Shown here: piece after piece, positions 63,499 through 64,000 of the stretch | Position numbering within the stretch: the first letter of the stretch is position 1 | Layout: every line of letters begins with the position of its first letter | Notes under the pieces: generated by a model | Seen by the model: the letters and a program-made list of their open reading frames with translations, nothing else | What the model was told of the DNA's origin: nothing | Databases searched by the model: none | Made by a program: the position numbers and the translations under genes | Source of the DNA: Bin55 sp964572845 | GTDB taxonomy: Bacteria; Pseudomonadota; Gammaproteobacteria; Pseudomonadales; Azotimanducaceae | Length of the DNA: 64,000 nucleotides | Assembly (NCBI GenBank): GCA_964572845.1 | Contig: CAZNFX010000003.1 | Location: 233,904 to 297,903, forward strand | Direction: 5' to 3'

Positions 63499-63822
63499 AT
63501 GAAAAGAAAAGCCCTAACTGTCGCTGACATAAGGAAGAGATTGGTTTACTGCCTAATTCTGTCCTGTGTGGCTTGCGCTTGGATTTTTGGCGCGTACTTT
63601 TTATTTTATTTCTGGAGCATTGCATTCTTTAGCTTGGATATTTCGTGGAGCCCTGTAAAGGCGCAGCATCCTTTGTTCCCTCTGTCGTCTCTTGTGTTGT
63701 GTTTGTCCCTAGTGTTGTGGGGGTTCCTTTGCGGCATTTGTGCCAATAGGGGAATTAAGAGTCGCCACATCCGACGCATAGCGATGGACTTTCATGAAAA
63801 CGACACGTGGAGAAGAGGCTAG
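63499..63822 (+). CDS. Small two-TM hypothetical membrane protein
   Basis: A 107-residue frame with two hydrophobic segments (VYCLILSCVACAWIFGAYFL and PLSSLVLCLSLVLWGFLCGI) and basic ends (MKRKALTVADIRKRL, SRHIRRIA), the charge pattern of a real inner-membrane protein. No family recognised and no well-placed Shine-Dalgarno. The 178 bases after it to the window end show nothing I can support. Confidence 0.45.
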   Translation: MKRKALTVADIRKRLVYCLILSCVACAWIFGAYFLFYFWSIAFFSLDISWSPVKAQHPLFPLSSLVLCLSLVLWGFLCGICANRGIKSRHIRRIAMDFHENDTWRRG

Positions 63823-64000
63823 TTCTATTTCACAGCGATTGCAGCCGCAATCCCACTCCCTGGAATCCTTTGGTAGCAATTACTATTCACAGTAAGCAAG
63901 CGACAATAGACTTCACAATGCACAAGCAGTCGAAATCTATAAAGGTTCTGAGATTGCAACATGTTAATGGACAGGTGGTAAATTGTTGTTGTTGAGCCTC

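Noticed and set aside
63807..63995. 62-codon frame at the window end
   Set aside because: It overlaps the small membrane-protein gene and the product has no protein-like pattern.

Overview
The window looks like chromosomal DNA of a Gram-negative, probably uncultured gammaproteobacterium-like organism. It carries a lipid A-type (LpxL/HtrB) acyltransferase, a CusA-type RND pump, yajQ, cfa, ctaB and hpd/hmgA, with base composition that looks near 50% GC by eye. Unusual for such an organism are a complete coenzyme F420 gene set and an apparent selenoprotein. The taxonomic guess is an inference from gene content only.

Left part (1-13.9 kb): the 3' end of a cusA-like pump gene, a HAD phosphatase, an LpxL-like acyltransferase and a FATP-type acyl-CoA synthetase. 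These are followed by a catabolic patch: an MBL hydrolase with a small membrane protein, an acyl-CoA dehydrogenase, an MhpD-like hydratase with an apparent CTG start, hmgA and hpd for tyrosine/homogentisate breakdown with a divergent MarR regulator, and a two-domain class III CoA-transferase.

Middle (14.1-40.7 kb): ten genes on the minus strand form one 26.6 kb locus. In transcription order they are three tandem exported proteins with two retropepsin-like lobes whose catalytic motifs are lost, a three-TM protein with a long charged linker, a MoxR AAA+ ATPase, a DUF58 protein, a BatA-like protein, a double-VWA protein, and two giant exported TPR proteins of about 2,200 residues. The giant paralogues have diverged C-terminal halves but share a 2,849-bp block in which I found only two mismatches; the block is visibly richer in GC than the rest of either gene. 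I consider this locus the best candidate for an undescribed system: a cytoplasmic MoxR/DUF58 pair, membrane VWA adaptors and a large periplasmic scaffold.

Right-middle (41-48.3 kb): two TIM-barrel isomerases around a Gfo/Idh/MocA dehydrogenase (sugar or cyclitol catabolism), heme O synthase, a sulfatase-fold hydrolase with Thr at the nucleophile position, and an MBL hydrolase.

Right (47.3-64 kb): a minus-strand run of cfa, a peptide-type ABC binding protein and two permeases without ATPases, then npd-cofE-cofD-cofC-fbiC and an MBL protein. A probable F420-dependent LLM-family oxidoreductase is divergent from this run. After an alpha/beta hydrolase comes a periplasmic peroxiredoxin-like gene with an in-frame TGA at the position of its first redox Cys and a hairpin matching a bacterial SECIS. 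The window ends with a six-TM protein, yajQ, a PduO-type cobalamin adenosyltransferase and a small membrane protein. I saw no tRNA, rRNA, CRISPR array or insertion sequence.
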